Origin: Ewingella americana ATCC 33852
GTDB taxonomy: Bacteria; Pseudomonadota; Gammaproteobacteria; Enterobacterales; Enterobacteriaceae
Assembly: GCF_000735345.1 (NCBI RefSeq)
Contig: NZ_JMPJ01000065.1
Span: 310,001 to 374,000 of the forward strand
Direction of reading: 5' to 3'
DNA: 64,000 nt
Part shown: positions 50,220 to 60,457 of the stretch, in pieces
Layout: every line of letters starts with the position of its first letter
Numbering within the stretch: the stretch's first letter is position 1
The notes under the pieces: generated by a model
The model's input: the letters and a program-made list of their open reading frames with translations, nothing else
Told to the model about the DNA's origin: nothing
Databases searched by the model: none
Translations under genes and position numbers: made by a program

Positions 50220-50974
50220 TCGCGTGCCTCTTTAATCACCACCGGCATGGAGAAAACGTAGCCTTCGCTGCGCATGGTTTTGATGTAGGCCGGTTCGCGA
50301 GCGTCATCGTTAAGTCGCAGACGCAGGCGGCTGACCAGCAAATCGATTGAGCGCTCGAACAACTCGGCGTCGCGGCCTTGGGTCAGATTGAGCAGTTGGT
50401 CGCGGTTTAGCACGCGCTGGGGATGGTCGAGAAACACCCGCAGCAGCCGATATTCCGCGCCGCTGAGCGCCACGATAGTGCCGTCGGCAGCCACCAGATG
50501 GCGCGCCGACGTGTCCAGATCCCACACGCCAAAGGAGAGTAAACGCCCTGCTTCGGTCACTTGCAGGTTTGGTGGCATCATGCGCGCACGGCGCAAAATC
50601 GCCTTGATGCGCGCCAGCAGTTCACGGGCGACAAAAGGCTTCACCAGATAGTCGTCCGCGCCCATTTCCAATCCCAAAATCCGGTCAGTTTCCTCATGGC
50701 GGGCGGTCAGCATCAGGACCGGAATAGTGCGATGCTTGCCGCTGCTCAACTCGCGGCACAGCACCAGACCGTCATCGCCCGGCATCATGATATCCAACAC
50801 AATCAGGTCCACCGGCTGGGTTTCCAGCAAGGCGCGCATCTGCTTGCCATTGGCCGCCACGCTGGTGCGCAGCCCGGCCTTTTGCAGGTAATCGGCGATA
50901 AGGTCACGAATATCGCGGTCATCATCCACGATCAGAATATGGTCAATATGATCCACGTAAACGTCCATTAGCAT
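50216..50974 (-). CDS. OmpR-family response regulator
   Basis: 252 residues. Receiver domain with acidic pocket VDDDRD and phospho-acceptor D61 in IVLDIMMPGDDG, and lysine in DYLVKPF. C-terminal winged-helix DNA-binding domain with SGAEYRLLRVFLDHPQRVLNRDQLLNL and RSIDLLVSRLRLRL. The exact start is uncertain: neither ATG has a good ribosome site, and a GTG at codon 7 is possible. An inverted TGTATC/GATACA pair lies 63-87 bases upstream of the start (51037-51061), as expected for autoregulation. Confidence 0.9.
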   Translation of the reverse strand: MLMDVYVDHIDHILIVDDDRDIRDLIADYLQKAGLRTSVAANGKQMRALLETQPVDLIVLDIMMPGDDGLVLCRELSSGKHRTIPVLMLTARHEETDRILGLEMGADDYLVKPFVARELLARIKAILRRARMMPPNLQVTEAGRLLSFGVWDLDTSARHLVAADGTIVALSGAEYRLLRVFLDHPQRVLNRDQLLNLTQGRDAELFERSIDLLVSRLRLRLNDDAREPAYIKTMRSEGYVFSMPVVIKEARE

Positions 50975-51036
50975 CAGGAGGGATGAACAGATTGTATCCT
51001 ATTATTTCGGCCTAAAAAGTCGGCTTTGTACCACAG

Positions 51037-51061
51037 TGTATCTGGACGGGCTGGGGATACA
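51037..51061. promoter_or_regulatory. TGTATC/GATACA inverted pair upstream of the response-regulator gene
   Basis: TGTATCTGG at 51037-51045 and GATACA at 51056-51061 form an inverted pair with 13 bases between the hexamers. The same motif recurs near the hydrolase gene. Confidence 0.45.
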
Positions 51062-51097
51062 TGGCGAGAGATAAAGAGAGGAGAAACGAGATAATAA

Positions 51098-51140
51098 AAA
51101 AGCCGCTCGGCTGTTTTCGAGGCAGCGGAGCGGCTTTTTT
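51098..51140. terminator. Terminator of the acid phosphatase gene
   Basis: Arms GCCGCTC (51102-51108) and GAGCGGC (51128-51134) flanked by A-run and T-run; can act in both directions. Confidence 0.85.
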
Positions 51141-51158
51141 ACTGGCGAACTGGGGAAA

Positions 51159-51860
51159 TTACTTCAACCCCATGCTCGCGCGAAGTTCAGTTTTGGCGGC
51201 GTCGAATTCGGTCTGGAATTCTGGCTGCTCGGCCATTTTCTGGGCGATCAGCGCGGCACCGGTACGGCTCATGACAGTGTCAGAACGGTAGTGGAAACCT
51301 GCCACCAGACGGTTCTCGGCATAGCCTGCGGCGCGGGTGAACAGCTCGTTGCGTTTTTCCGGCACCATATCGGCCAGCACGGTCGCCATCAGGTAACCGA
51401 CGGTTGAGTGGCCGGAAGGCCATGAGCCAGACTTGGATTTTTTCAGCAGCGGGTGGATCTGCTCATCGACCATGTACGGGCGTGAACGGTTGAAGAACTT
51501 CTTGGCGGAGTCATCTACCACGTCTTCCGTCGCGACGATACGGTCAAACAGCGCGGCCACTTTTGGCAATTTTTCAGCAGTGAATTCAGGGCCCATCACA
51601 TCGGCAAAGCGCCAAACGTTTTCCTGCGCGTCGGCAATCGCCTCCTTCTCCTGCTCCGGCGTACGGCTAGCCTGAATCGCCAACAGCTCTTTGATTTCAG
51701 CTTTGGTTTGCGCCGAGTCATCCGCCGGTGGCGCTGGCAGATACTTACTCAGATCAACCTCTTTGCTGGTGACAAACGGCTTGGCTTCTTCAGCGGCCTG
51801 AGAAGTGAATGCTGCACCGGTGAGGGTTAAAAACAGTAACGCGACGAGGGACTTACGCAA
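51159..51860 (-). CDS. Class A non-specific acid phosphatase (PAP2 superfamily), exported
   Basis: 233 residues from a TTG at 51860, chosen because AGGAG stands eight bases before it and it gives a normal signal peptide (RKSLVALLFLTLTG, cut near SQA); the longer frame from 51932 puts a second odd hydrophobic segment in front. The phosphatase signature is complete: K-X6-RP in KKFFNRSRP, PSGH in GSWPSGHSTVGY, and SR/H-X3-D as ENRLVAGFHYRSD. PhoN/PhoC-like, periplasmic, releases phosphate from organic esters. Single gene with its own terminator. Confidence 0.88.
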   Translation of the reverse strand: MRKSLVALLFLTLTGAAFTSQAAEEAKPFVTSKEVDLSKYLPAPPADDSAQTKAEIKELLAIQASRTPEQEKEAIADAQENVWRFADVMGPEFTAEKLPKVAALFDRIVATEDVVDDSAKKFFNRSRPYMVDEQIHPLLKKSKSGSWPSGHSTVGYLMATVLADMVPEKRNELFTRAAGYAENRLVAGFHYRSDTVMSRTGAALIAQKMAEQPEFQTEFDAAKTELRASMGLK

Positions 51861-51965
51861 GGGAGAGCTCCTGAGTTTTTTTTCGAATAGCAGGAGAGTA
51901 AAGAGCGGATATGACAGCAATATGACAGCCATGCCCCGCGCGAGTGGCGGAGCATTGCCGGGGAA

Positions 51966-52604
51966 TTACGCCAGCAGGGTTCTGACGAAATCTTCGATCT
52001 CTTTGTTCTGACCGTTTTCAAACAGGCATTTCTGGAAGCGCGGGCCACTGACCGCCGTCTTCACCAAGTCTTTATCAATGGCGCGCAGGGTGTCGAGGTA
52101 GTTCTCCTTCACCACGGCGGCTTTGACCTGATTAAGAATTCCAGCGTTGCGCACCTGAGGCTCTTTGCGATCCGCCGGATAGCCCTGACCCCTTTCACCC
52201 GAGAAGGCTTTCTCAAAGATGAAGCGCACGTTCAGCTCTGCGCCCCAGCCGTAACCTTTGGCGAAAGGCAGGGAGAGCGCGTTGCCGTTGTTGATCTGGG
52301 CAAACAGGTAGGCATCCGCCGGGTCGATACAGTAACCACAGGCCACGCCCGGATGGATATTCAGTGACATCAGCGCGCCCTGCCCGGTGCCGCAGCCGGT
52401 GACCACGAAGTCCACCGCCTTGGCATTCAACAGAATGCTGGCCATGATACCGAGATGAATATAGGTCAGGTGGTGGTCCTGCTCGTCACTCATGCCGACG
52501 TTGTAAACCGAGTAAGACTTCTCGTCCGCCACGGTTTTCAGCTCTTTCAGGACCGACGCATTTTTCGCGGCCTGACTGTTTTCCATCATCAGTGCAATTT
52601 TCAT
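51966..52604 (-). CDS. RpiB/LacA/LacB-family sugar-phosphate isomerase
   Basis: 212 residues, longer than E. coli RpiB (about 150). The RpiB fold is recognisable from VDFVVTGCGTGQGALMSLN, where CGTG forms the phosphate/active-site loop with the catalytic cysteine, followed by HPGVACGYC and ADAYLFAQINNGNALSLPF. The extra C-terminal 60 residues are typical of a distinct subfamily. It should interconvert aldose and ketose phosphates; the sugar is unknown because no transporter or kinase is nearby. A DUF2000 gene lies 99 bases upstream on the same strand. Confidence 0.82.
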   Translation of the reverse strand: MKIALMMENSQAAKNASVLKELKTVADEKSYSVYNVGMSDEQDHHLTYIHLGIMASILLNAKAVDFVVTGCGTGQGALMSLNIHPGVACGYCIDPADAYLFAQINNGNALSLPFAKGYGWGAELNVRFIFEKAFSGERGQGYPADRKEPQVRNAGILNQVKAAVVKENYLDTLRAIDKDLVKTAVSGPRFQKCLFENGQNKEIEDFVRTLLA

Positions 52605-52703
52605 TTCTTCATCCCATTCAATTATTGAACCGTCATTTCATTTTAATGAAAAAATGGTTTTATGCTTGAAAAAATGACCCTTGCCGTGACTGGTTTCACA
52701 GAA

Positions 52704-53150
52704 TCAGCCCAGTAAGCCGAGCTTGCCGGTGAGTTTTCTCACCACTTTCTTATTACCCGCCAGCGCAATGCCCAGCAGTTGCAGCGAATCCGTCGGCACC
52801 TGAGTCACGGCCTGACGAAACGCCGCGTAGTCGGTGGTTTGCTGGCCTTCGACCGGAAAAATCACCCCGTCCATCTCATCATCGTTGAGCAGCGTTTGGT
52901 GCAGTTGCGAGAGGGTTTGGCTGTCCGCCACCAGCACGCTAATCCCAATCGGAATGAGCCCCGGATGCACTCGCGCATCGGCATCAATCAGCGGCTCACC
53001 CACCAGCCCCGGATGGCGCTGGCCGAGAGTCAACGCCAGCACCGCCGCGGCATTGGCGGCATGTCCGGCACTCAGTTCGCTATTGATGACCACCACGCAG
53101 CGTTCCGGCAGTGAAGAAGAGGGGGATGAAGGAGATACAGGCGCATTCAT
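52704..53150 (-). CDS. DUF2000 family protein
   Basis: 148 residues from MNAPVSPSSPSSS; the 16 residues before it in the longest frame are dropped. After a short Ser/Pro-rich N-terminus comes the DUF2000 core CVVVINSELSAGHAANAAAVLAL and a C-terminal LLGIALAGNKKVVRKLTGKL. The fold is related to peptidyl-tRNA hydrolase II, but no function is proven. The ribosome site is weak. Next to the RpiB-like gene. Confidence 0.8.
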   Translation of the reverse strand: MNAPVSPSSPSSSLPERCVVVINSELSAGHAANAAAVLALTLGQRHPGLVGEPLIDADARVHPGLIPIGISVLVADSQTLSQLHQTLLNDDEMDGVIFPVEGQQTTDYAAFRQAVTQVPTDSLQLLGIALAGNKKVVRKLTGKLGLLG

Positions 53151-53287
53151 AAAAACAAACTCCGATTTACACAGTGAAAACCGGAGCATAGCCCGCAAGA
53201 AAAACTCAATCTGGAAGATTTGTGCACAGCCAACGGTAACGGGGGTATTATCTGTCGCACAAAAAACAAGCTAAGGAAGGATGCCTA

Positions 53288-53851
53288 GTGAACGAGTTAT
53301 CAAATAAGGATATTCACGATAAATGTTTGGGGGCCACCTCAGAGGTCATTTCCGGTTTCGGGTGGAATAATATTTCTGTAGGTACATTGAGTGATACAGA
53401 TAAACAACGCCTTAAAAGCGATGAATACAGCGGCACCTTAGATTGGCAGTGGGCGATGGAGCGATACCAAGGCAGCGTAGAGGACGGCATTCTGGATATC
53501 TCACTTAAGGTCATCGACCATAATGATCCTGACTCTCTTCATGCCGTAATACTTTGCAAATATGATCCGCTAAGAGGTGAATTTGCTATTTGCATGCTAG
53601 AAAATTTCTTAGCCAAGCAGCGGACTCCGCTAACAGGCAACGTGTTCATTATTGCGCTGATTTACTCGACAACCTTTTGTGATATGACTGGCATCGAGGA
53701 CATTGTTATTCAAGATCCGACCGATGAAGCAAGACCGCGTTATAGGTCTTATGGCTTTGCCGCCGTATGGGACGACCTTAATAAAATTTCGGCAGGTTTA
53801 GACGACATTAAGCAACGCCTCATCGAAAAGATAAGTCGTTTTGAGCAATAA
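53288..53851 (+). CDS. Uncharacterised protein, possibly GNAT-like
   Basis: 187 residues from a GTG with AAGGAAGGA six bases upstream. No firm family. The segment FCDMTGIEDIVIQDPTDEARPRYRSYGFAAVWDDL resembles the end of an N-acetyltransferase fold (final strand, then a Y-X-x-GF turn), but the acetyl-CoA loop is not evident. Less G/C-rich than the neighbours and isolated on its strand, which suggests an acquired gene. Confidence 0.65.
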   Translation: MNELSNKDIHDKCLGATSEVISGFGWNNISVGTLSDTDKQRLKSDEYSGTLDWQWAMERYQGSVEDGILDISLKVIDHNDPDSLHAVILCKYDPLRGEFAICMLENFLAKQRTPLTGNVFIIALIYSTTFCDMTGIEDIVIQDPTDEARPRYRSYGFAAVWDDLNKISAGLDDIKQRLIEKISRFEQ

Positions 53852-53944
53852 AAGGCCGTCTTAGTGCAATCCATAGTTGATTGTTAAATGAGCAGGGCTG
53901 CGTTAGAATCAGCAGCATTAGCCACAATATGATTAGGAGGCGTT

Positions 53945-54118
53945 ATGACTCAGCAAGCGACAAAAATCAGCGCCGAGAAAGCCAATGCCGCCGCGCAACG
54001 TTCTGTGGATTTTTGGGCGAAAATTGATGGCAGCAAACTCGCTAAAGTCGGTCTGAAAGAAAAAGATATGGATTTAGTCGGTCAGCCTAAAAGCCAAAAG
54101 ATGGTGAAATTAGGTTAA
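53945..54118 (+). CDS. 57-residue small protein of unknown function
   Basis: Starts MTQQATKISAEKANAAAQR and ends in LVGQPKSQKMVKLG. TAGGAGG is a very good ribosome site four bases before the ATG, and a canonical terminator follows 12 bases after the stop, so this is a real short gene. Soluble, alanine/lysine-rich and probably helical in the first half, with no membrane segment or signal. I recognise no family. Confidence 0.78.
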   Translation: MTQQATKISAEKANAAAQRSVDFWAKIDGSKLAKVGLKEKDMDLVGQPKSQKMVKLG

Positions 54119-54130
54119 TACCAGATAGAA

Positions 54131-54154
54131 AAGGCTCCTTCGGGAGTCTTTTTT
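54131..54154 (+). terminator. Terminator of the 57-residue gene
   Basis: Arms AAGGCTCC (54131-54138) and GGAGTCTT (54143-54150) with a stable TTCG tetraloop, then six T. Confidence 0.9.
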
Positions 54155-54211
54155 ATGGCTACTATTTGGCACTCCTTCGCAAGCAAATCTCATCCATTTA
54201 TATCTCCCCCG

Positions 54212-55051
54212 TTAAATATTGCCCTCTTTGCCACACAGCCGCCTATAACGTGCTGGCGTCAGCTGATAGGCGCGGCGGAACCAGCGGCCGAGGTGGCTTT
54301 GGTCGGCGAAACCGAGGTCAGTGGCGACACGCACCGGCGAGTGTCCGGCGGCGAGCCAGTGGCGGGCGCGGGTCAGTTTAAGTTGAATCAGGTAGGCGTG
54401 AGGCGGCAAGCCGAAAGCGGCTTTGAAGGCTCGGGTGACGATGAAACGGCTTTCGCCGAGGGCGGCGGCCAATTGATCCAGCCCGATATCTTCCTGCATA
54501 TGGGCGTGCAGGTAGTCCCGCGCGCGATAGGCCAGTGAGGCATCGGTTCCCTCACCGTCGGCCTTCAGTCGCCACGTCAGGTGGCCACCCAGCGCATTGA
54601 GCATGCCGTCTAATGCGGACTCGCGAACAATACGCAGGTCATTGCCGTGCAAAGCGTCGAAGGCGCTGGAAACCGCCTGAGCCAGGTGCACATCCTGCGC
54701 CAGAGTACGCTCAAAACTAGGGTCGCCGCCGGGGATGAAATCCTCCCGACGCGAAGCCAATTCGCGGCTGAGCCACTGCGGGTCAAGATAGAGCATGTGG
54801 TAGGTGAAACCGTCGGGTGCCACGGCGTCGCCGTCGTGGATCTCGCCGGGTTCGAGCATAAAGACTTTGCCGGGCAGGCTTTGGTGTTTTTGCCGACGGC
54901 AGCTGAACTGCTGCACGCCCTGACGGGTTACGCCAATCAAATAGCTGTCGTGCCAGTGCGGATCATAGGCGTGGCCTTCGAAATGCGCCTGAATGGTCTC
55001 GATGCCGCTCTCTTTATCTTTCGATAAATCGACCCAGTTTTTTGGCGCCAT
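54212..55051 (-). CDS. AraC-family transcriptional regulator
   Basis: 279 residues. N-terminal cupin (arabinose-binding-like) with PHWHDSYLIGVTRQGVQQF and LEPGEIHDGDA. C-terminal AraC DNA-binding domain with two helix-turn-helix motifs (LGESRFIVTRAFKAAFGLPPHAYL and LGFADQSHLGRWFRRAYQLTPARYR). No adjacent target gene: neighbours are a convergent small gene and malM. The relatives often control amino-acid or drug exporters located beside them, which is not the case here. Confidence 0.85.
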   Translation of the reverse strand: MAPKNWVDLSKDKESGIETIQAHFEGHAYDPHWHDSYLIGVTRQGVQQFSCRRQKHQSLPGKVFMLEPGEIHDGDAVAPDGFTYHMLYLDPQWLSRELASRREDFIPGGDPSFERTLAQDVHLAQAVSSAFDALHGNDLRIVRESALDGMLNALGGHLTWRLKADGEGTDASLAYRARDYLHAHMQEDIGLDQLAAALGESRFIVTRAFKAAFGLPPHAYLIQLKLTRARHWLAAGHSPVRVATDLGFADQSHLGRWFRRAYQLTPARYRRLCGKEGNI

Positions 55052-55158
55052 GGCCCTGCTCCGCTGTCTAAATTAACAACAGAGTAACAAAATGGCAGGA
55101 GGAAGAGAAAGGATGTTCAGCTCCCCCAAAACGGAGGAGCTGAAGCCGTCAGCGGGGA

Positions 55159-56085
55159 TTAATGCTTAACGCTGTCGATAAAGGTTTTACGGGCAGTTTT
55201 CGAACCCAAACGCTCAGCTTCGTCCAGCAGTTTCAGTGCCTTATCCACATCACCCGCTTTCACCGCTTTCTTAATTGCGCTGTTGAAGTAGGCTTCTGAA
55301 TCAGAAAGCATTGGCTCCGCCGGTTTAGCTGGCGCGGCAGGCTCAGTGCGAACTGGTGTTGGCGCGGCCTGCTGACCGACGATCACAGGCGTTGGAGCCG
55401 GCGTCGTGCTGCTGGTGCTGGTATTCACGTTATCCAGAATCTGACCAATCATGATGTTGCCCGACTTCTGCTCGGCGCGAACTTTAATGCTCAGCGTGCC
55501 GGTTGGCGTGTGGCGAGCAATCGGGTCTGGAATATCCGGGATAGCGTTACCCACGCCAGCAGCATACGCCTTGGCCGGGTTGGTCATCTGGGTAGTGGTC
55601 GCCAAGTCTTGCTTAGTGGTGTAAACCAGCAGGTAAATCTGTTTCTGACCCAGCGCTGGTGTCAGTTTCAAAGTGCCTTCCAGACGGTCGCTGGAGACAA
55701 TGCCCGGTTTCTCATACGGGAAGTAGCTCGACGGGTAATAGGCCGCCGGGCGCATTTGTTCGTCCAGCACTAAGACGTTCGGCACATACACCGTTTTGCC
55801 GGTCGCGATGCTGGTGACGGTAATTTCCAGAGATCCACGGTCAGCTGGAACAGCAAATGCCCCCACCGCGCCCTGAATATTTCCCTGATTGATTTGTGCG
55901 CCAGAAGCCGACAGCGTCACATCCTGCGTCACCGGAGGAACCAGTGGCGTCCACGACAATTTCTGTAAGGTCTGAGCGGAGATCACCGGCGCAACCGCTG
56001 TGTCAGTTTGCGCAGCATAAACACCTGCGGGGGTCATCGCCAACAGGCTCAATGACAGACACAGTGACAGCAGATTCTTTTTCAT
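55159..56085 (-). CDS. malM: Maltose operon periplasmic protein MalM
   Basis: 308 residues from MKKNLLSLCLSLSLLAM; the 19 residues before it in the longest frame are dropped. Signal peptide of about 24 residues (ending VYA). Beta-rich MalM domain with PLVPPVTQDVTLSASGAQINQG and SLEITVTSIATGKTVYVPNVLVLDE, followed by a Pro/Ala-rich linker (about 230-260) and an alpha-helical tail rich in AEPMLSDSEAYFNSAIKKAVKAG. Function unknown but always the last gene of malK-lamB-malM. Confidence 0.95.
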   Translation of the reverse strand: MKKNLLSLCLSLSLLAMTPAGVYAAQTDTAVAPVISAQTLQKLSWTPLVPPVTQDVTLSASGAQINQGNIQGAVGAFAVPADRGSLEITVTSIATGKTVYVPNVLVLDEQMRPAAYYPSSYFPYEKPGIVSSDRLEGTLKLTPALGQKQIYLLVYTTKQDLATTTQMTNPAKAYAAGVGNAIPDIPDPIARHTPTGTLSIKVRAEQKSGNIMIGQILDNVNTSTSSTTPAPTPVIVGQQAAPTPVRTEPAAPAKPAEPMLSDSEAYFNSAIKKAVKAGDVDKALKLLDEAERLGSKTARKTFIDSVKH

Positions 56086-56180
56086 CGTTATTTCCTTTTG
56101 AATCACCATGAAGGCTGGCGAAAGGATCGCCAGCCAGCACATCTTGGTCTTTTAGCTTTTAAGGACATCCACTGCTTTTT

Positions 56181-56300
56181 TCCTAAATCATTCGTGTTGC
56201 TGGAAGGCGGCAACCAAGCTCATCCCCAGGATCGTAGACAACTACGTGACTGGGGTGAGCGCGGGCAGCCAACGCCTCAGCAACGCGAAGGATGACGGAA
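56181..56300. repeat. ERIC-like palindromic repeat between malM and lamB
   Basis: Central arms GCTCATCCCCAG (56218-56229) and CTGGGGTGAGC (56250-56260), inner GTAG/CTAC, and outer arms TTCGTGTTGCTG (56191-56202) and CAGCAACGCGAA (56278-56289). The core words CCCCAG and GTGACTGGGGTGAG match the enterobacterial ERIC consensus as I remember it. It would be transcribed within the malK-lamB-malM message. Confidence 0.75.
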
Positions 56301-56304
56301 AAAA

Positions 56305-58740
<2,436 letters not shown>

Positions 58741-59195
58741 AGCCGACTCCTGAACAGACTTGCTGGAGTCTCCCGCTCACCGCGCGACCAATCATTTATT
58801 TGCCGCGTAAGCAAGGAAACTGAATGTCAGGCAGAGTGCGGGAACGATACCTTTTCGTAATCATCCGTAACAAAGATTTTCGTGGGGGAGGAGGAAGGAG
58901 GATGAGGCTATTGCGCAAACGGCTGAAAGTTCACACTAAAGATCAAATTCGTGATCTCGGCGGCAAATTGCCACCCATAATTTTGAGTTATACCCCACAG
59001 AATGCGCGGCAGTGTTAAGTGGATCACACAACCAGAGAGGGGGGCGTAGAGAGGGGGATGATGAAGCTGGGTTGAGTTATCACCGACACTGGTCCGGCAA
59101 GCTTATCTGGCTACCTCAAACAGACTTTTACGGCACAAACATCGCCTTCAGACGGAATAAAAATCGCCTCTCTACGCTCGTTAAAGGATTAGATT
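58741..59195. promoter_or_regulatory. malK-malE divergent control region
   Basis: 455 bases with no gene. MalT-like boxes on the plus strand: GGGGAGGAGG (58885-58894), GAGGATGAGG (58898-58907) and GGGGATGATG (59054-59063), against the consensus GGGGA(T/G)GAGG; one more GGATGA core on the minus strand at 58861-58866. A CRP-like site TGTTA-N6-TCACA occupies 59013-59028. The layout agrees with MalT and CRP activation of both operons, as in E. coli. Confidence 0.75.
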
Positions 59196-60383
59196 ATGAA
59201 GAAGACAGTCACACGAACTCTCGCAGTATCTGCCCTGGCAACGCTTTTCATGTCGTCCTCCGCGTTTGCCAAAATCGAAGAAGGCAAGTTGGTCATTTGG
59301 ATCAACGGAGACAAGGGCTACAACGGCCTGGCCGAAGTGGGTAAGAAGTTTGAGAAAGACACCGGCATCAAAGTGCTGGTTGAGCACCCGGACAAACTGG
59401 AAGAGAAGTATCCGCAGGTGGCCTCCACCGGCGACGGCCCGGACATTATCTTCTGGGCTCATGACCGTTTTGGCGGCTACGCCCAGTCCGGCTTGCTGGC
59501 GGAAATCAGCCCAGATCAGGCGTTCAAAGATAAACTCTTCCCGTTTACCTGGGACGCGGTGACCTTCAACGGCAAGCTGATTGGCTATCCGGTTTCGGTC
59601 GAAGCGCTGTCACTTATTTACAATAAAGACATCATCAAGCAAGCGCCGAAGACGTGGGAGGAGATCCCTGCCCTCGACAAAGAGCTGCGCGCCAAAGGCA
59701 AAAGCGCCATCATGTGGAACCTGCAAGAACCCTACTTCACATGGCCAATTATCGCCGCCGACGGCGGTTACGCGTACAAATACGAAAACGGCAAATACAA
59801 CATCAAAGACACCGGCGTGAATAACGCGGGTTCGCAGGCTGGCCTGCAATTCATCATCGACATGGTGAAAAACAAAAATATCAACGCCGACACCGACTAC
59901 TCCATCGCCGAAGCCGCATTTAACAAGGGCCAAACCGCGATGACCATTGATGGCCCTTGGGCGTGGTCAAACATCGATAAAAGCAAAATTAACTACGGCG
60001 TAACCCTGCTGCCAACCTTCCATGGCAAACCGTCGAAGCCGTTCGTCGGGGTATTAACTGCCGGGATCAACGCCGCTAGCCCGAATAAAGAGCTGGCCAA
60101 AGAGTTTCTGGAAAACTACCTGCTGACCGATGACGGCTTGGCGGCGGTGAACAAAGACAAGCCGCTGGGTGCCGTGGCGCTGAAGTCTTATCAGGAAAAA
60201 CTCGAGCAAGATCCGCGCATTGCCGCCACCATGGCGAACTCGAAAACCGGCGAAATCATGCCGAATATCCCGCAGATGAGTAACTTCTGGTATGCCGAAC
60301 GCAGCGCGATCATCAATGCTATTAATGGTCGCCAAACCGTCGAGCAGGCACTGAAAGAAGCTGAAACCCGCGTCACCAAGTAA
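59196..60383 (+). CDS. malE: Maltose/maltodextrin-binding periplasmic protein
   Basis: 395 residues with a 25-residue signal peptide (ending AFA) and mature start [20 protein letters not shown], the classic MBP N-terminus. Binds maltose and dextrins in the periplasm and presents them to MalFGK2. The [33 protein letters not shown] block forms the ligand cleft. An AAAGGA site precedes the ATG. It is separated from malF by a hairpin that may favour malE mRNA. Confidence 0.97.
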   Translation: MKKTVTRTLAVSALATLFMSSSAFAKIEEGKLVIWINGDKGYNGLAEVGKKFEKDTGIKVLVEHPDKLEEKYPQVASTGDGPDIIFWAHDRFGGYAQSGLLAEISPDQAFKDKLFPFTWDAVTFNGKLIGYPVSVEALSLIYNKDIIKQAPKTWEEIPALDKELRAKGKSAIMWNLQEPYFTWPIIAADGGYAYKYENGKYNIKDTGVNNAGSQAGLQFIIDMVKNKNINADTDYSIAEAAFNKGQTAMTIDGPWAWSNIDKSKINYGVTLLPTFHGKPSKPFVGVLTAGINAASPNKELAKEFLENYLLTDDGLAAVNKDKPLGAVALKSYQEKLEQDPRIAATMANSKTGEIMPNIPQMSNFWYAERSAIINAINGRQTVEQALKEAETRVTK

Positions 60384-60415
60384 CCTGACGCCTGAGCTAA
60401 AAATGAGTCGTAATC

Positions 60416-60441
60416 CGCCGGGGTGAAGCTTCGCCCCGGCG
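60416..60441 (+). repeat. Strong hairpin between malE and malF
   Basis: Arms CGCCGGGG (60416-60423) and CCCCGGCG (60434-60441) with an inner GAAG/CTTC stem, no T-run after it. It is in the same place as the REP elements of E. coli malE-malF, which protect malE mRNA from 3' decay. Confidence 0.65.
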
Positions 60442-60457
60442 TAACAAGGGATGTGCT

